The notes below the pieces were generated by a model that was not told the origin of the DNA, searched no databases, and saw only the letters and a list, made by a program, of their open reading frames with translations. 64,000 bases of DNA from the NCBI GenBank assembly GCA_022575985.1, contig JAKSXM010000007.1, positions 59,798,501-59,862,500 of the forward strand. The letters run 5' to 3'. Both the position numbers and the translations under genes were made by a program. Shown one piece after another: positions 63,964 through 64,000 of the stretch. Positions within the stretch are counted from its first letter, which is position 1. Every line of letters starts with the position of its first letter. The stretch is from Anagrus nilaparvatae. Its lineage: Eukaryota > Arthropoda > Insecta > Hymenoptera > Mymaridae.

Positions 63964-64000
63964 AATGATACATTTCAATTTGGCAAAATCCTATCCTATC

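Overview
The window is AT-rich eukaryotic nuclear DNA, most likely from an insect. The evidence is spliceosomal introns, a local family of intron-poor C2H2 zinc-finger genes, an F-box/LRR gene, many short palindromic transposons, and an integrated virus-like DNA transposon of the Maverick/Polinton type. I cannot fix the species or order from the sequence. Some ORF boundaries depend on runs of A or T, where one base matters.

Layout. Eight C2H2 zinc-finger genes, all on the minus strand, lie on both sides: five at 27-3032, 4055-5425, 6940-8658, 13354-15042 and 19031-23152, and three at 53237-54745, 55984-57912 and 60260-62041. They are paralogues. Most have one large coding exon behind a short 5' exon. 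Several share an upstream intron acceptor (CAG then ATAAAAGA), a linker motif of the form K-x-C-x4-LV-[KR]-CDD, a C-terminal finger pair, and in three of them a 37-residue C-terminal helix-like module. One gene (19031-23152) looks like two family members fused around an array of about 27 copies of a 14-residue repeat. Another (53237-54745) grew by tandem copying of a two-finger unit. An F-box/LRR gene (38860-40533, minus) sits between the two zinc-finger groups.

Centre. A complete-looking 10.9 kb Polinton-like element occupies 27798-38715. It has about 735 bp terminal inverted repeats and a 6 bp target-site duplication (AAGAAT). Its genes form a virion and integration set. On the minus strand these are a spliced phospholipase A2 (parvovirus VP1-like) protein, an adenain-like cysteine protease, a penton-like protein, a 50-residue basic protein, a major-capsid-like protein and a small Cys-rich frame. 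On the plus strand are an A32-like packaging ATPase fused to a C-terminal domain, a fibre-like coiled-coil protein, and a D,D,E integrase with a chromodomain. A FLYWCH zinc-finger protein sits next to the left repeat, and a class II tRNA-like gene sits next to the right repeat. I see no protein-primed DNA polymerase B, so the element must borrow replication if it moves. The FLYWCH protein and the ATPase end in the same C-terminal module of about 45 residues. A back-to-back pair of TATA boxes separates the two main transcription units.

The remaining intergenic DNA (8.7-13.3, 15-19, 23-27.8, 40.6-53.2, 57.9-60.2 and 62-64 kb) holds no convincing genes. It does hold many foldback and MITE elements, including one with an 8 bp duplication (hAT-like), one with TTAA (piggyBac-like) and two or more with TA (Tc1/mariner-like), and several dispersed repeat families with copies at both ends of the window.
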